DNA of 40,481 nucleotides from Guillardia theta CCMP2712 (taxonomy: Eukaryota; Cryptophyceae; Pyrenomonadales; Geminigeraceae): NCBI RefSeq assembly GCF_000315625.1, contig NW_005434416.1:4847-45327 (forward strand), given 5' to 3'. The number at the start of each line of letters is the position of its first letter. Positions within the stretch are counted from its first letter, which is position 1. The notes below the pieces were generated by a model that was not told the origin of the DNA, did not search any database, and saw nothing but the letters and a program-made list of their open reading frames with translations. Positions 30,441-40,481 of this stretch are shown one piece after another. A program made the position numbers and the translations under genes.

Positions 30441-30777
30441 TTTAAAGTGATCATCACTGAGTCAGGCTTTTCAGAATGCATGCCAGTGGCTTGGGAAAAC
30501 ATAGGCAAGGGGAAAATAATCGTTCAATTCCCAAGCATTCCATCGAAACTTCCAATGGTCGATTGCATGTAACGGCTGCTCTGGCACTGCGAGAGTAGCA
30601 TATGTTTGGCATTGGACATGTCAAGTCCCACCACTTTCTCATATGAACTTGTGTAAAACTGAGATTGCAGGGCCACCATAGCTTTTGAATCTTCATGTAA
30701 GATAGTTAATGCAGATCCGAGCTAACTTATTACTCCTCTTTATTTCATATTGAATCGACACAAGTACCTACTTTCCT

Positions 30778-31991
<1,214 letters not shown>

Positions 31992-33331
31992 ATGGCACCT
32001 GTACAAAATAGGAAGGGCGTTGCTGTAACAACTTCGCTGCTGGTCTTGCTTGCAGTTACTGGTAACGTAGCGAGGATCTCATTTTCATCTTCTGATATCT
32101 TTCTAGCAAAGCTTGCTTTTGTTACGCTTGGACAAACAAAGGCTGCGGTTTCTCTCCTCGCCGATGGCACCGGTAGCTTTACCCTACATGAGCTGGAGCG
32201 CGATAGATCTCAACTGCAGTCAATGCTTGCAAGAGTAACGGAGGAAGAAAAAGAAAAAATCAGGGAGAAGGCACTCAAGGAAGAGAGGAACGAAGAAGCT
32301 AAGAAGCTCAGGCGGGAGCAGCAAAAATTAGCATCCCATAGCAGATTCAAGGGAGACTATGGCGTCAAAACCGACGAGTCCATGGTCAAATGGATCCTGG
32401 GGAAGTCTGACAAAGAGCGAAGCCAGCAAGAATTGTCAAGACGAGCTGCTATCTTGCAAAAATCAATATCGAAGAACATCAATATGCGCAAAGATAGGGA
32501 AAAACAGATTGAGAGTGAGGCCGCAATAGAGGTTATGATTGTCTGTCACTGCTTATTTGCTTCTGAGATCATAAATTTAGTTAAGGAAGGAAGGACTTAT
32601 CTCAGGTTCTCCATCTATCAACTTGAAGAGACCAAGCAGCGATGAAGTTGCATTCAATGTTTTCTATTTGGTGCTGAAGATTCCGCAGAGACAACTAAGG
32701 TCATTTGATGAACACCTCAAGGAGAACAATCAGCTGCTAAAACAGGAAGTGCTGGCGCTCAATGTAGTCGTTTATGAATGTTTCTGGGCTAATTCTCATA
32801 ACTCTGCGTACAGAACCAAGCAAAGCGATCGAAAGCGTTGAGACGTCATCGAAAATTAGGGCCCGGAGGAGAGGTGGAAGTCCTGCTGTTGTGAATGTTT
32901 CTGAATGTCAATGACAGACTGGCCTCGCCCACGACCTCTCGAAAGTTGGCGTTGTCGTGGACTCTTGGGGACCCATCACTTCGGATGTCAGCACAAAGCC
33001 AGGTAAGCGAGCTCACCTCTTTCTCAATGCAGTTCGCCGTTGGGTTTCTCATACTGCAGTAGATCCGCGGGATAATTTTGCGAAGCGTCCTGGCTCACAC
33101 GAGCAGGTGGTATCACGAAAGACTCTTGTAAGGGTAACAGCAGAGAATGGGAGAGACATTGACATGCTCTTAGCAAAAGCTTCGCATCCTTCCCTCGGAT
33201 AAGATCAGTCCTGTCCGTCAGCAAGTGGTACAATTCGGACTCTCTGACTTTGCTAACATGTATGATGACAGCTGAGCGAGAATGAGCTTGAGAAGGACCT
33301 GGGGTTCAAGGTGATGCAGGAGTACTTCTAG
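31992..33331 (+). CDS. Six-exon coiled-coil protein with signal-peptide-like N-terminus (328 aa)
   Basis: Exons 31992-32531, 32581-32748, 32814-32879, 32918-33002, 33060-33127 and 33272-33331 join in phase, with introns of 49, 65, 38, 57 and 144 nt, giving 329 codons with the stop. Residues 10-24 are hydrophobic (VAVTTSLLVLLAVTG) after a basic start (NRK), resembling a signal peptide, and VARISFSSS follows. In algae with complex plastids such a signal plus a following Phe can mark plastid import; that is only a possibility. Residues 65-180 are a charged coiled coil (EEEKEKIREKALKEER, REQQKL). Later segments (SDEVAFNVFYLVLKIPQRQL, GVVVDSWGPITSDV, DPRDNFAKRPGSHEQV, ELEKDLGFKVMQEYF) look globular. 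No family was recognised. Confidence 0.65.
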
Positions 33332-33479
33332 CTCAAGTCGTTAAATTTATTCTCAGGGATCGTTCATGTATTCTCATTCCTTCTCGCATGCTCAACAGGA
33401 GAGGAAGAAGCCTTTATTCATCTGATGTACAATAAAGCATGCTTTAAATCGAAAGTTTTCGGAGAGATTCTCAAGAAAG

Positions 33480-35080
33480 TTGGATCTGAATATCTGCCAC
33501 GTTGGCTTCTTGTCCGAAATGTTCTTACCCACTCGGCGGCTTGAAGTCAAGCAGGCCCGCCAGTTGCTTCGAATCTTCAAAATTTATTTGCAATCTCAGG
33601 AATTCAATGATCGTCTCCTTGCTCAATCATACGAGCTTCAAGACCGCCTGGTTTCCGCCCTGTCCACCTCTGTGTCAGCAATCCAGCGCTTGAAGCCCCT
33701 CCCTGCACCGTCTAGCGCGCAGACGTCTCCGCGCCTGGCGAGTTCTCCCACCCCTCCCATCCCTCGGCTGATGCAGACGCTTGCCCTCCCGGTTGAGTCA
33801 GACCCTTCGTCGATTCCCGAAGTTCCGCCTCCAGCTTCTCTCTTACTGGGCCAGAGAGACTGATACCTCCGTTACCAGGTATTCGTACTTCTTACACGCA
33901 GCAAGATTCCTCTGGTGACGCGTGCATGTCGCTGATTCCTCAGCCCACGCCCGTCAGTCCCTCAGCCTTTGATTGGTGACAAACTCCCGAACCTGAAGCC
34001 CAGAACGTCCATCACCCCCTTTCTTGGTCAGGCTGATTCTCAAAGCATTCACAGCTGGCACTCTCAGATGGGGCGTGCTCTGTCTGTTCTTGACGACCTG
34101 CGGCTCACATCGCCAAGCTCCAGCAACAAGTGACCAATCTCTGTCAAGGCGTCAACGAATCGATCACTGATTATACTCTTCGGACGCAACGTTATGTTGA
34201 CGAACTTTTACTCTACGAATCTGAGGCTGTCGTATTTCAAGAGCACAATCTTCTTCAACAATTCGCCAATGGATTCCTTGACCCTGATCTCCGCCTTGTC
34301 ATGGCCCCCATCGCGCACATGCATCCTGCTACCGCTGCCACGGTGTCGCTTTTGGCACATAAAGCTTTCGCCTTCGTCAAACCGTCATCTCTGGTGTCTT
34401 TGTGCCCTTCAACTTCAGAGGCACAGTGAGGGCCGAGTCCGATCCAGGCCTCCGACTGGCTTCAAGACTCAGGCCGCTCAGCCTAGTACGGTCCGCCTCC
34501 GACTTGGGGTGGCGGGCCTCCGACTCCCTCCGACTCTCTCCTCTGCCACGGACTCCATCGATGTGCCCGTCAAAATCGAAATCAGTAATTCCTTGCCGCT
34601 AGTAATGTTTGCGTTTCACTGTATACTTGCACCGCCACCGCTACGATACTCTTCACTGCGGCTCAGCAGACTGCCTATACGCAGGCGAATGTCAGGTATA
34701 TCCTGAGTCTGACAAGAACTCGTTTCTGGGTTGCGGCCCGATGCTATACAATCCGCTATCGCACATACAAATTCTCCGCACGACGATCCGTCTGACTGTT
34801 GCGGTACCTGTCACAGTGTGTCCGGGGTCGGAACGGTGTGTACAACTTGTCATTCGGCAACTCAGCTTGTCACCTTATCTGACGTCAGGTGTGAACGAGA
34901 ACTCATGTTTGCACTCAACAATCAGTTTCAGTTTCATCCATGCTGGTTGCCAATAGCTGGTTTCTGGTAGATTCAGCCTTCATTCATTTGACGCTGCCAA
35001 TCCATTACCACAAAACCTGCGCGTTGCATGTACTTGCATCAGCGACAATCCGATGAGTACAATATACATATCCACTTTCT
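33480..35080 (+). pseudogene. Decayed LTR retrotransposon (gag and protease remnants)
   Basis: 34130-34429 reads as a retrotransposon gag: NLCQGVNESITDYTLRTQRYVDELL, then LLQQFANGFLDPDLRLVMAP, the typical Retrotrans_gag helix pattern. 33480-33863 is the upstream Pro/Ser-rich part. A C-x2-C-x8-C-x2-C knuckle (CGTCHSVSGVGTVCTTC, about 34799-34850) follows. FLVDSAFIH (about 34965) looks like a degenerate aspartic protease site (normally DSGA). Stops and frame changes lie between all pieces and no reverse transcriptase was found, so this is a dead fragment. No LTRs were identified. Confidence 0.55.
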
Positions 35081-35584
35081 ATGTCCTTCGTACAATCCTT
35101 GTGCATGACTTTCATAGAGTCATATAACCTGGTAATAACCGTCAACGATACTGTATGTCGCTGCTAAGTGATAATTTCATTACGTGACTGCCACATGACA
35201 AGCTGATCTCAGATCTATGGCAACGAGACCCCAATGCTCCTGTTCTCGGAGTACTCTTCCCCTTCTCTCCTTACTTGGGACTCCCAGCGAACGGTTCGCT
35301 GCCTCTAACGTCACCTTCCATCCCGCTCGCCAGTTGAACAGAGAATGTAGGAATCATCAGTGTCGAGTCATGTCAACACGATGTCCGTGGTTGGCCACCA
35401 TATATGCCGCTTCATGCACTTGCAGCAATCAGCGTGCACGGAATCTGTCACCTGCAATGATGTGATCTGTCACACACCAGTCATCACCGGCACGTCACTG
35501 GCTTTGTTCGCGCACCTTATCTGCATCACCATAGTGGGCGATTTCCTGAATCAATTTGGTGTACAGGTATGTCCCACAGCGCTG

Positions 35585-35766
35585 GTTAAAAATCAGTACG
35601 AGGACAATCAGGAGAGACGAGGAGGCTTGACTGTCGCACAGTCCAAACGGCGAGAAGAGAAAAGACAGCGAGAACCAAACCTATTCCTGCCGACTGCTGT
35701 CCCCCAAACTTAAGTACCAATGAATAGTTGTCCCAGTACTGATTTTTAACTTAACTTTGAGTAAAG
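35585..35766. mobile_element. Inverted-repeat element, copy B
   Basis: Left end GGTTAAAAATCAGTACGAGG (35585-35604) and the reverse complement of the right end (35727-35766, ending CTTTGAGTAAAG) match over about 22 of 24 positions. The inner part 35650-35716 matches copy A (8573-8640) in the opposite orientation. It carries no gene and sits right after the gag relic. Confidence 0.65.
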
Positions 35767-35992
35767 TAAGAGCTTGGTTTCTGTATATCGGATCCCGCAG
35801 TACGAAATGGCGGAAACCAGAGGCTGAGGATGCTGTTTGGACACGAGTGTCCAATACGGAGAGCTCCCACTGCGACTGGAACTTGACACAAGTGCTGGAA
35901 ACGTGGTGGCGATTTTCATGCAGTATATGCCAGCTTTCGAAGTGAGGATCCTGGATTTTGTGGTTGTAAGTCGCCGCCTCCTCCCAGCGATA

Positions 35993-36536
35993 ATGTGCAG
36001 TCAGCGATAGCAATTGACGAATCGGAAGGAGATGGCATGCCAGTATCCTCTTGCACGTCACAAGTAGATGATGGGATAGGGGGAACAAGCTCGATGTCTC
36101 AAAATCCCACTGCTGCTGCAAGAACCAACAAAGCACCAGCAAAGAGAAAACATTCTTCTACAGAAGCTGAGTCTGCTTTGTGGGACAACTTACGTGTACA
36201 GGACGAAGCAGCGCTCGAAGCATCAGGGGAAGCTATCCGCGAGAATACGACATCGAAGAAGAGCAGGAAGATGTATACCAGCCCATGATACGTCTTCTGC
36301 AATGGCTCTTTGTCAACAGAAAAGAAGTTCTCACCAAGGAGTTGATGGAGCTCATTGAAAGACAGAATATCACCAACTTGCACTACGTTCCCGATAAAGA
36401 TCTACTGCATGATATCCTGACGCGTCGTGAAATCAAACCCATCGACTTTGAAAATAAGGAATCAACCGACCCAAAGGGAAAATTTACATCCACAGACGTT
36501 TCCTTTCGTTTTCAGGACAACCTTCAGCAGTCATAG
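35993..36536 (+). pseudogene. Hypothetical gene, apparently frameshifted near 36240-36290
   Basis: Two protein-like frames overlap. The first (35995-36288) reads IAIDESEGDGMPVSS ... KAPAKRKHSSTEAESALWDNL ... and runs into a stop. The second (to 36536) reads YDIEEEQEDVYQPMIRLLQWLF ... ELIERQNITNLHYVPDKDLL and ends in a stop. No GT-AG pair near the overlap joins them, so a one-base change, a sequencing error or a decayed gene is likely. It is acidic, with a basic KRK patch, and has no known domain. It converges on the Crinkler/RHS-like gene. Confidence 0.35.
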
Positions 36537-36675
36537 AGTGCACTAGAGCAATCACTGCTGTGTTTACTAGAACACGACGAGGAAAGAATACTGAATAGAA
36601 TACTGCTGTTGGCTTCTACATAAAAAGCCTTCTCCTGCTATTTCAGCCGGTAACTCCCTCATCAATGTCGCCGCT

Positions 36676-39258
36676 CTACCCTCGCGGTCTGGGATCCATA
36701 CCGAACACCTGAGCTTCGATCTCTTCATTGCCGCGTGTCCACCCGTACTCTGCAAGCATGCCTTTATTTTCCACATTCTTCACGCTGAACTTGTAGAGAT
36801 TCTCCTTGGGAACGACAAACACTATCTCCACCTTCCAGCCTTCCTCCTTCCCAATGCCCAAAAGTTGCAAGCACTGTGCCATGTATCGCAGTTTAAGGTC
36901 ATGCGACTGCCCAGTCGTCACCTGCACGAAGCGCACAAAGTTTTCACTCCAGTCAACAATCACTGCATCGTAACCCCCCTGATTCCATTTCAATGGCTTC
37001 AGGCACACTCTTGTTACTTTCATCTTGTCCCGCAGCTTCTTGATTTCTCTTGTTTCCAGACTTTTCACGTTACAGCTTTTCCAATCGTCGACTTTCTCTG
37101 GATCGTCGTGTGTCTCTGACCTCATGATAAGCTGCATCCCTGCCCCTCGTCCTATCCGAGCAAAGAACAGCATCTCAAACAACACCCCCCGAAGTGTCGG
37201 ATTCTCAGTTGCGTCAGAGAGTTCTTCAATCTTCCTCACAAACGATTCTCCAAGCTTCTGTGCTAGCTCCGTGGAAACAAACCTGCTGACGAGCGTCCAG
37301 TGCACCTCGTCTCCGACACGATACTTCCCATGCAGGCGATTCACAGCATTGTTTGCACGCTCTCCCATCCCCATGTCAAACAGGGACGCAAAATCAGGAA
37401 CAGCCTGTATCCCGTCACGAAGTTCTTGGATCGCTTGATCTGTCCTACGTTCAAACATATATCGGCATGATCCTCCTACAATCTGATACTTTGACTCGAT
37501 TTCTCTCGACCTTCTCTCTTGTTCCGTCTCATCCATGCTTCCCTCTTCTTCATCCAAGCTCCATTCCATCACATCAGCCACACTCTTATAGAACGCGTCG
37601 TACCTACAGGCTTCCAGATACTCTTCCATTGCCCACGAATACACCATCATTTCTTCGACATTCTCATTCGCATCTTGCTCGGAATTCTTCTTTGCTCGAG
37701 AGCTCATCGATGTCGTAATCACAAGCCGCCTGTTCTCCCGTTCAAGATGAACCCAATGCAGGCAAGCACTCAGCACAAAGTCATGTACTTGCACCCCCTG
37801 TAGGTAACCATCTATAGATACCAAAGACTTCTTCCTGCTTGGTGCCCATTCTCTGAGAAATTTCTTTATCCAAGCCACCGCATTGTCGGCAGGCATCTCA
37901 CACTTGCTCAATACGCCATCATCAACCTGTAAAATTTTGACAATTCCCCACTTCCACAGCCGAACGCAAATCACCCTCCATCCCTCCTCCATGCCTCGCG
38001 ATTGTATGAAGGACATCGTCGTCGCAGTCTTCCCCGTCCCCGGAGGCCCTAGAATCCAACCCAAACACCCGGCCTTGCACACCCTGTCGTCAAGGAAACG
38101 CCACTGCTCATTGAAGCAATCTCGACAGTACAGCACACGCTCCACAGCTTGTGCCGAGCTGATTGGATCAAGAAACAATCGATCGAGACAGAAGAGCTTG
38201 TTCGCCTCTCTGTGCCCCACCAGATCACGATTCAAGGTTTTCTCTGTCCAAAATGCGATGTCTGCCTCTTTCTCCCGGACCTCTGCCCTCTCATTGTCAA
38301 GCTTCTCCTCCTTCGCTCGGAGGTACTGCTCTTGCTCCTTCCTCTCCTTGTCAAGCTCCACCTCCTTCGCTCGGAGGTACTGCTCTTTCTCCTCCCTCTC
38401 CTTGTCTAGGTTCTCCTTTTGCAACCGGAGGTATTCCACTGTATCATTCCTCTCCTTGTCAAGCTTATCCTCCTTCGCTCGGAGGTACTGCTCTTTATCC
38501 TTCCTCTCCTTGTCAAGCTCCACCTTTTGCAACCGGAGGTACTGCTCTTTCTCCTCCCTCTCCTTGTCAAGCTTCTCCTTTTGCACTCGGAGGTACTCCA
38601 CTGTATCATTCCTCTCCTTGTCAAGCTTATCCTCCTTCGCTCGGAGGTACTTCACTGTATCATTCCTCTCCTTGTCAAGCTCCACCTTTTGATCTCGGAG
38701 GTACTGCTCTTTCGCCTCCCTCTCCTTGTCAAGCTCCACCTTTTGATCTCGGAGGTACTGCTCTTTCTCCTCCCTCTCCTTGTCAAGCTTATCCTTTTGC
38801 AACCGGAGGTACTGCTCTTTATCCTCCCTCTCCTTGTCAAGCTCCACCTCCTTCGCTCGGAGGTACTGCTCTTTATCCTCCCTCTCCTTGTCTAGGTTCT
38901 CCTTTTGCACTCGGAGGTACTCCACTGTATCATTCCTCTCCTTGTCAAGCTTATCCTCCTTCGCTCGGAGGTACTTCACTGTATCATTCCTCTCCTTGTC
39001 AAGCTCCACCTTTTGATCTCGGAGGTACTGCTCTTTCTCCTCCCTCTCCTTGTCAAGCTTATCCTCCTTCGCTCGGAGGTACTTCACTGTATCATTCCTC
39101 TCCTTGTCAAGCTTCTCCTTTTGCTCTTGCCAGTATTTCTGTTTTGGTTGAAGTTTCTTGATTCTCTTGGTCTCTTCTTTTCTGTCCTCCCTTTGTGTAT
39201 TCGGGGTCAGCTGCTCTCCATCTCCAGCCCTTCTCCCATCTCGCCTGCGCTTGGTCAT
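36676..39258 (-). CDS. Crinkler/RHS-like protein: coiled-coil repeats, P-loop NTPase, REase-like nuclease (860 aa)
   Basis: One intron-free frame, ATG to TAG. Residues 1-47 are basic (TKRRRDGRR). Residues about 48-320 are sixteen 17-residue coiled-coil repeats (consensus KLDKER-x6-YLR-x2-KE). After a linker comes a P-loop domain: Walker A GPPGTGKT (about 402-409) and a Walker-B-like LVSIDGY (about 478-484). ESKYQIVGGSCRYMF (about 590-605) matches the G-G-x-x-R-Y segment typical of retrotransposon-hot-spot and Crinkler NTPases. The C-terminal domain has GVLFEM, then YDAVIVD-x7-FVQVTTG (about 761-782), fitting the E...D...Q-x-T pattern of the restriction-endonuclease-like domain of this class. 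In the established family the NTPase and nuclease parts form host-directed effectors or mobile-element-linked proteins. No secretion signal is seen, so a nuclear or intragenomic role is as likely as an effector role. Confidence 0.8.
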   Translation of the reverse strand: MTKRRRDGRRAGDGEQLTPNTQREDRKEETKRIKKLQPKQKYWQEQKEKLDKERNDTVKYLRAKEDKLDKEREEKEQYLRDQKVELDKERNDTVKYLRAKEDKLDKERNDTVEYLRVQKENLDKEREDKEQYLRAKEVELDKEREDKEQYLRLQKDKLDKEREEKEQYLRDQKVELDKEREAKEQYLRDQKVELDKERNDTVKYLRAKEDKLDKERNDTVEYLRVQKEKLDKEREEKEQYLRLQKVELDKERKDKEQYLRAKEDKLDKERNDTVEYLRLQKENLDKEREEKEQYLRAKEVELDKERKEQEQYLRAKEEKLDNERAEVREKEADIAFWTEKTLNRDLVGHREANKLFCLDRLFLDPISSAQAVERVLYCRDCFNEQWRFLDDRVCKAGCLGWILGPPGTGKTATTMSFIQSRGMEEGWRVICVRLWKWGIVKILQVDDGVLSKCEMPADNAVAWIKKFLREWAPSRKKSLVSIDGYLQGVQVHDFVLSACLHWVHLERENRRLVITTSMSSRAKKNSEQDANENVEEMMVYSWAMEEYLEACRYDAFYKSVADVMEWSLDEEEGSMDETEQERRSREIESKYQIVGGSCRYMFERRTDQAIQELRDGIQAVPDFASLFDMGMGERANNAVNRLHGKYRVGDEVHWTLVSRFVSTELAQKLGESFVRKIEELSDATENPTLRGVLFEMLFFARIGRGAGMQLIMRSETHDDPEKVDDWKSCNVKSLETREIKKLRDKMKVTRVCLKPLKWNQGGYDAVIVDWSENFVRFVQVTTGQSHDLKLRYMAQCLQLLGIGKEEGWKVEIVFVVPKENLYKFSVKNVENKGMLAEYGWTRGNEEIEAQVFGMDPRPRG
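38298..39117 (-). repeat. 51-bp coding minisatellite (16 units)
   Basis: In-frame tandem repeats of 51 bp encode the 17-residue coiled-coil units of the protein above. Units combine a few interchangeable pieces (NDTVKY or EEKEQY; RAKE, RDQK, RLQK or RVQK; DK, VE, EN or EK) in different orders, which implies exchange between units. Long open frames on the plus strand over this region are by-products of the repeat. Confidence 0.9.
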
Positions 39259-39676
39259 GACAGCCAGTGGTAGCCATCCGCTTTCAGTGGTGCTTTGAAA
39301 AAAGTCGGTCTAATTTGAGATTATGTGATCAGATTAGAATATTATTGCAGATGGCTTGAAACTTATAACTTCCTGAACCCTACTAGGTGTGTCCGGTACG
39401 CTAATGTCGGTATTTTTCCCGGCGAAGTTCCCTAGCCAGTCATTCTCAATTGATGTGTTGCTCTTGTGGTCCACCTTGTTATTCTGGATGTAATCTCTTA
39501 GGCCTGCCGTTCACAATATATCATCCATCTTCCATTCCTAAAAGCCTGAGATCTTTACCTGCCTGTTTCTGATTGAATGATACCTTATGTTGTTATTGCA
39601 TTCTGTATCAATATACAATCGTTCTGCTAACCTTACAACCCCGGGTGTATAACTAAAGCAACACTCCTTCACCAAA
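39259..39676. other. AT-rich intergenic, upstream of the Crinkler/RHS-like gene
   Basis: No gene is supported. The stretch is clearly AT-richer than the coding DNA to its left and contains the likely promoter of the minus-strand gene starting at 39258. Confidence 0.35.
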
Positions 39677-39892
39677 TCATGCACATATTCTTCTCCAAAG
39701 CTCTTTAGGTTCTCTACAGTTTATCTTATCGATGTAAACATTCTTTAGTGACAAATCTAGATTGCATTTGAGTGTTTCTATGCTCTTGTCACTCTTGATT
39801 GATTTACAGATGTTCTTTCTATCTAGGTGTCTCCTAAAATTGAATAATTTATTTGTTGAATAATTGCACCTCTCACAATGAAAACAATTCAT
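39677..39892 (-). CDS. Small C2HC zinc-finger protein, giant-virus-like (71 aa)
   Basis: ATG to TGA frame. The finger is C6-x2-C9-x12-H22-x6-C29 within FHCERCNYSTNKLFNFRRHL and DRKNICK. The layout C-x-x-C-x-Y-x-T plus N-x-x-R-H-L-x-R-K-x-x-C-K is characteristic of the many small zinc-finger ORFs of large DNA viruses of algae and amoebae (nucleocytoplasmic large DNA viruses). The rest is Lys/Asn/Ile-rich, as in such AT-rich genomes, and unlike the host genes around it. It may be a viral insertion fragment or a host gene of the same fold. Only 71 codons, so expression is unproven. Confidence 0.5.
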   Translation of the reverse strand: MNCFHCERCNYSTNKLFNFRRHLDRKNICKSIKSDKSIETLKCNLDLSLKNVYIDKINCREPKELWRRICA

Positions 39893-39910
39893 CCTTGTTC
39901 TGAATGTTTG

Positions 39911-39994
39911 TTTAGGGTTTAGGGTTTAGGGTTTAGGGTTTAGGGTTTAGGGTTTAGGGTTTAGGGTTTAGGGTTTAGGGTTTAGGGTTTAGGG
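39911..39994. repeat. Interstitial telomere repeat (TTTAGGG)x12
   Basis: Twelve perfect copies of the plant/algal-type telomere heptamer, in the G-rich orientation toward the right. The tract is followed at once by unique sequence with an open gene, so it is not a chromosome end in this assembly. Confidence 0.97.
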
Positions 39995-40101
39995 CCGGTT
40001 ATTTCAGGCACCATGGCTGCACGCGTGGTGTAGGGGAAGCTGCCAGGGCGCCAAGGAAGCTGCAAGCGAGAGGTTTGTATACTTGAAATAGCTTTCTAAG
40101 T

Positions 40102-40481
40102 ATGGTTCTTCAGTATGATGAAAATGTTCGCAACCTGCTGTATCGGAGATCATGCCAATACACGCAGAGCGGACTTGTGGATGCCTCTGTCCTCGAAGCT
40201 GATCTCGTCGAGAGGGTGAAGAGCTTCGCGAAGCGTTATCCGAACAGCAGGACAGCCCAGGCTTGCAAGGCTGTGGAGGGATGCACCCCCGACGCTATTG
40301 CAGAAGCCATCCGCTCGACATGTCAGCAGGCTCGACGTGACAGTGAGCTTCTGCAAGAAGCGATGACTGGATGGAGTGACGCATCCAGAGAGTGGTTTAT
40401 GCAGCAGATTGAAGAAGCCAAGAAGGAGAAGGTCGAGACATACACCGCCTCAGCAGGCAACGAGGTGACTTCCTTCATCTC
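40102..40481 (+). CDS. Gene running off the right edge (first 126 codons visible)
   Basis: From ATG 40102 the frame stays open to the window end: MVLQYDENVRNLLYRRS, then a mostly helical, Ala/Glu/Arg-rich protein with ERVKSFAKRYPNSR, EGCTPDAIAEAIRSTCQQ and EWFMQQIEEAKKEK. It has ordinary codon use and several Cys and Trp. An alternative start would use an upstream exon joined by a 41-nt GT-AG intron (40073-40113), leaving the frame from 40114 unchanged. No family is recognised from this part. The minus-strand frame at 40150-40356 is its shadow. Confidence 0.6.
   Translation, partial: MVLQYDENVRNLLYRRSCQYTQSGLVDASVLEADLVERVKSFAKRYPNSRTAQACKAVEGCTPDAIAEAIRSTCQQARRDSELLQEAMTGWSDASREWFMQQIEEAKKEKVETYTASAGNEVTSFI

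Noticed and set aside
38163-39161. 332-aa plus-strand open frame rich in Pro/Ser/Gly
   Set aside because: It is the antisense of the 51-bp coding repeat. Several frames stay open there because the repeat unit is a multiple of three; no independent start, domain or promoter was seen.

Overview
The window looks like nuclear DNA of a eukaryotic microbe, most likely an alga and plausibly a cryptophyte such as Guillardia. The evidence is many short spliceosomal introns (commonly 38-76 nt, GT-AG, some swollen by microsatellites), TATA boxes and AATAAA signals, no operons, TTTAGGG (plant-type) telomere repeats, and typical eukaryotic proteins (acyl-CoA synthetase, CK1-like kinase, ubiquitin fusion). 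The organism call is inference. Exon models were built by hand: splice sites were chosen so that reading frame, phase and protein logic agree, and the summed exon lengths are multiples of three.

Layout. 1-180: last exon of an upstream gene. 386-3511 (+): an 11-exon gene for a 524-aa helical protein with a nuclear-localisation-like N-terminus. 3.5-11.4 kb: a repeat-rich stretch with two duplicated small genes (5149-5433 and 9740-10057), islands of odd GC-rich composition, a dispersed inverted-repeat element and a decayed non-LTR retrotransposon (about 6.7-8.5 kb). 12078-12704 (+): an acidic hypothetical protein. 12.7-15.8 kb: microsatellite desert with a 100-N assembly gap and a few possible exons. 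15.8-18.6 kb (-): coiled-coil gene(s).

19190-24316 (+): a complete 22-exon long-chain acyl-CoA synthetase (725 aa). 25672-26034 (+): a small protein with an N-terminal dual-acylation motif. 27288-27992 (+): a hypothetical protein. 28086-29389 (-): a seven-exon CK1-like protein kinase (332 aa). 30778-31215 (-): ubiquitin fused to an AN1 zinc finger. 31992-33331 (+): a six-exon coiled-coil protein with a signal-peptide-like N-terminus. 33.5-35.6 kb: a decayed gag-type LTR retrotransposon, followed by a second copy of the inverted-repeat element and a possibly frameshifted gene. 36676-39258 (-): an intron-free 860-aa Crinkler/RHS-like protein (17-residue coiled-coil repeats, P-loop NTPase, restriction-endonuclease-like domain). 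39.7-40.0 kb: a giant-virus-like zinc-finger ORF beside an 84-bp interstitial telomere tract. 40102-end (+): start of a gene running off the window.

The genes do not form one pathway. The best candidates for something new are the Crinkler/RHS-like gene in its mobile-element/telomere setting, the duplicated gene pair whose non-coding 3' flanks are far better conserved than their coding parts, and the ubiquitin-AN1 fusion.
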